Positions 22,105 through 23,199 of a stretch of DNA of 23,199 bases are shown in pieces. Source of the stretch: an uncultured Chryseobacterium sp. GTDB lineage: Bacteria > Bacteroidota > Bacteroidia > Flavobacteriales > Weeksellaceae. The translations under genes were made by a program, and so were the position numbers. The notes beneath the pieces are model-generated. The model saw nothing but the letters and a program-made list of their open reading frames with translations, did not search any database and was not told where the DNA came from. Positions within the stretch are counted from its first letter, which is position 1. Each line of letters begins with the position of its first letter. The stretch spans positions 1-23,199 of the forward strand of contig NZ_CAKZIK010000045.1 of the NCBI RefSeq assembly GCF_936933875.1, written 5' to 3'.

Positions 22105-22274
22105 AGCGCAAAGACCGCAGAGAATTTTTTAAAAGATATTTAAAAAAAGTTCGTAAAGTCGCTTCGCTTAGCAATTGAAATGCTGTTTTGGATGCTTAAT
22201 TTTGCTAAACGAAGTGGCTTTGCGATCATAATATCTTGATTATTAATCAAATAATTCTTTGCGAACATTGCGTT
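22105..22274. repeat. About 170-bp nested imperfect palindrome
   Basis: Three collinear arm pairs are nested: 22105-22126 with 22253-22274 (about 17 of 22 matching), 22133-22140 with 22230-22237 (8 of 8), and 22155-22174 with 22202-22221 (17 of 20). The outer arms contain CGCAAAG/CTTTGCG-type sequence. No ORF is inside. It resembles a MITE or a large extragenic palindromic repeat. Confidence 0.7.
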
Positions 22275-22384
22275 AAAAATATAATCTAAAAGGATTTCAT
22301 TTTGTATTAAATTTCGTAAAAATAATCATTCAAAAACACCCTCATTCTTCGGGCTTCACGCTTCCATCTTCCAACCAAATTCCG

Positions 22385-22392
22385 TATTTTTG
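22385..22392 (+). promoter_or_regulatory. -7 element TATTTTTG before menB
   Basis: TATTTTTG matches TAnnTTTG and ends 16 bp before the ATG at 22409. No TTG is seen at the usual -33 spacing. Confidence 0.5.
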
Positions 22393-22408
22393 TTCAAAAT
22401 TTTTTACA

Positions 22409-23199
22409 ATGAGTGCAGACTGGAAAACAGTAAAAGAATACGAAGATATTACCTATAAAAAATCTAATGGCGTTGCACGTATCGCCTTCAACAGACCGGA
22501 AATCAGAAACGCTTTCCGCCCAAAAACCACTTCAGAATTATATGACGCTTTTTACGACGCTTACGAAGATTCTTCGATTGGCGTTGTATTGTTAACTGGA
22601 GAAGGTCCAAGTCCCAAAGATGGGGGACATGCTTTTTGTAGTGGAGGCGACCAAAAAGCTCGTGGACACCAAGGTTATGTGGGAGATGATGGACGACACC
22701 GTCTCAATATTTTGGAAGTTCAGCGCTTGATTCGTTTTATGCCGAAAGCGGTAATTGCCGTGGTAAATGGTTGGGCTGTAGGCGGTGGACATTCACTTCA
22801 CGTGGTTTGCGATTTAACATTAGCTTCTAAAGAACACGCTATTTTCAAGCAAACAGATGCCGATGTTACAAGTTTCGACGGAGGATACGGTTCAGCGTAT
22901 CTCGCAAAAATGGTCGGACAGAAAAAAGCCCGCGAAATTTTCTTTTTAGGCAGAAATTATTCCGCACAGGAAGCTTTTGAAATGGGAATGGTTAACGAAG
23001 TAGTTCCTCACGCAGAGCTGGAAGACACTGCTTATCAATGGGCACAGGAAATTTTGGCTAAATCTCCAACTTCTATCCGTATGCTGAAATTTGCAATGAA
23101 TTTAACTGACGACGGAATGGTTGGTCAACAGGTTTTCGCAGGTGAAGCAACACGTTTGGCTTACATGACAGAAGAAGCAAAAGAAGGTAGAAACGCCTT
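22409..23199 (+). CDS. menB: 1,4-dihydroxy-2-naphthoyl-CoA synthase (3'-truncated by window edge)
   Basis: MenB, a crotonase-fold enzyme, closes the ring of o-succinylbenzoyl-CoA to give 1,4-dihydroxy-2-naphthoyl-CoA in menaquinone synthesis. The 263 codons present cover nearly the whole protein; perhaps a dozen residues are beyond the edge. Visible motifs are FNRPEIRNAFRP, the oxyanion-hole segment FCSGGDQKARG (76-86), VNGWAVGGGHSLHVVCDL (119-136) and QTDADVTSFDGGYGSAY (148-164) with the catalytic Asp157. Asp150 replaces the glycine found in the E. coli enzyme, the type II, bicarbonate-independent form. Other men genes are not in the window. Confidence 0.95.
   Translation, partial: MSADWKTVKEYEDITYKKSNGVARIAFNRPEIRNAFRPKTTSELYDAFYDAYEDSSIGVVLLTGEGPSPKDGGHAFCSGGDQKARGHQGYVGDDGRHRLNILEVQRLIRFMPKAVIAVVNGWAVGGGHSLHVVCDLTLASKEHAIFKQTDADVTSFDGGYGSAYLAKMVGQKKAREIFFLGRNYSAQEAFEMGMVNEVVPHAELEDTAYQWAQEILAKSPTSIRMLKFAMNLTDDGMVGQQVFAGEATRLAYMTEEAKEGRNA

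Larger units (their letters stand above)
21700..22408. other. 709-bp gene-free region with decayed repeats
   Basis: No credible ORF is seen. In order it holds hairpin repeat copy B (21718-21850), a small stem-loop at 21897-21929, a decayed match to the GTGCC/GTGGTT repeat near 22026-22038, the nested palindrome at 22105-22274, and the menB -7 element at 22385-22392. It behaves like a collection site for intergenic repeats. Confidence 0.75.

Noticed and set aside
21700..22408. CRISPR array or integron-like cassette array in the repeat-rich gap.
   Set aside because: The repeats are unrelated palindromes of different sizes with no regular direct repeat and spacer pattern.
22592..22792. 66-codon minus-strand frame opposite menB.
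   Set aside because: It is contained in menB, and the forward frame is strongly supported by motifs.

Overview
The window looks like ordinary chromosome from a flavobacterium, most likely of the Chryseobacterium/Kaistella/Elizabethkingia group (Weeksellaceae). The reasons are low G+C, protein sequences typical of that group (DUF3098, DUF4920, six-domain S1, an Asp-type MenB, a TruB without a long C-terminal domain), and about a dozen intergenic copies of the Bacteroidota -7 promoter motif TAnnTTTG a short distance upstream of start codons. The genus is an inference. No rRNA, tRNA, CRISPR array, insertion sequence or prophage was recognised.

Left third (1-8392): a CPBP membrane protease cut by the window edge, rdgB, rnz, a TIGR02757/DUF2400 protein and a DUF1003-type membrane protein with a very acidic isoleucine coiled coil. 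The last of these converges on rsmA, with overlapping stop codons. Divergent from rsmA is an envelope and RNA-modification run: ftsX, a DUF3098 gene, uppP, truB and rluF. It is interrupted by a strong terminator just before uppP and by a GC-rich hairpin repeat before truB.

Middle (8393-16149): a minus-strand pair (MerR regulator, then a secreted or anchored protein with a helix-hairpin-helix array), a gluconolactonase-like lipoprotein, rpsA with its own promoter, leader and terminator, a small protein with a transglutaminase-like Cys-His-Asp arrangement, and rplS on the minus strand. On either side of rplS lie two gene remnants: a short C-terminal piece resembling a glycoside hydrolase family 3 catalytic domain, and the last 72 codons of a 3-hydroxybutyrate dehydrogenase. 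The second remnant sits directly before an intact 3-oxoacid CoA-transferase pair (scoA-scoB), so the locus looks like a ketone-body operon that lost its first enzyme.

Right third (16150-23199): an XRE regulator with a palindrome-rich upstream region, a TerC-family metal transporter, an M14 zinc carboxypeptidase, a DUF4920 exported protein, an APC amino-acid permease, a 709-bp gene-free region packed with decayed intergenic repeats, and menB running off the right end.

I found no convincing new multigene system. The most interesting structures are non-coding: three GC-rich hairpins with different stems but the same C-GAA-G triloop, a roughly 170-bp nested palindrome at 22105-22274, and an inverted-repeat element at 2352-2475 with a solitary arm at 16261-16280. 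Next are the two remnants, the transglutaminase-like protein, the helix-hairpin-helix array and the acidic coiled coil.
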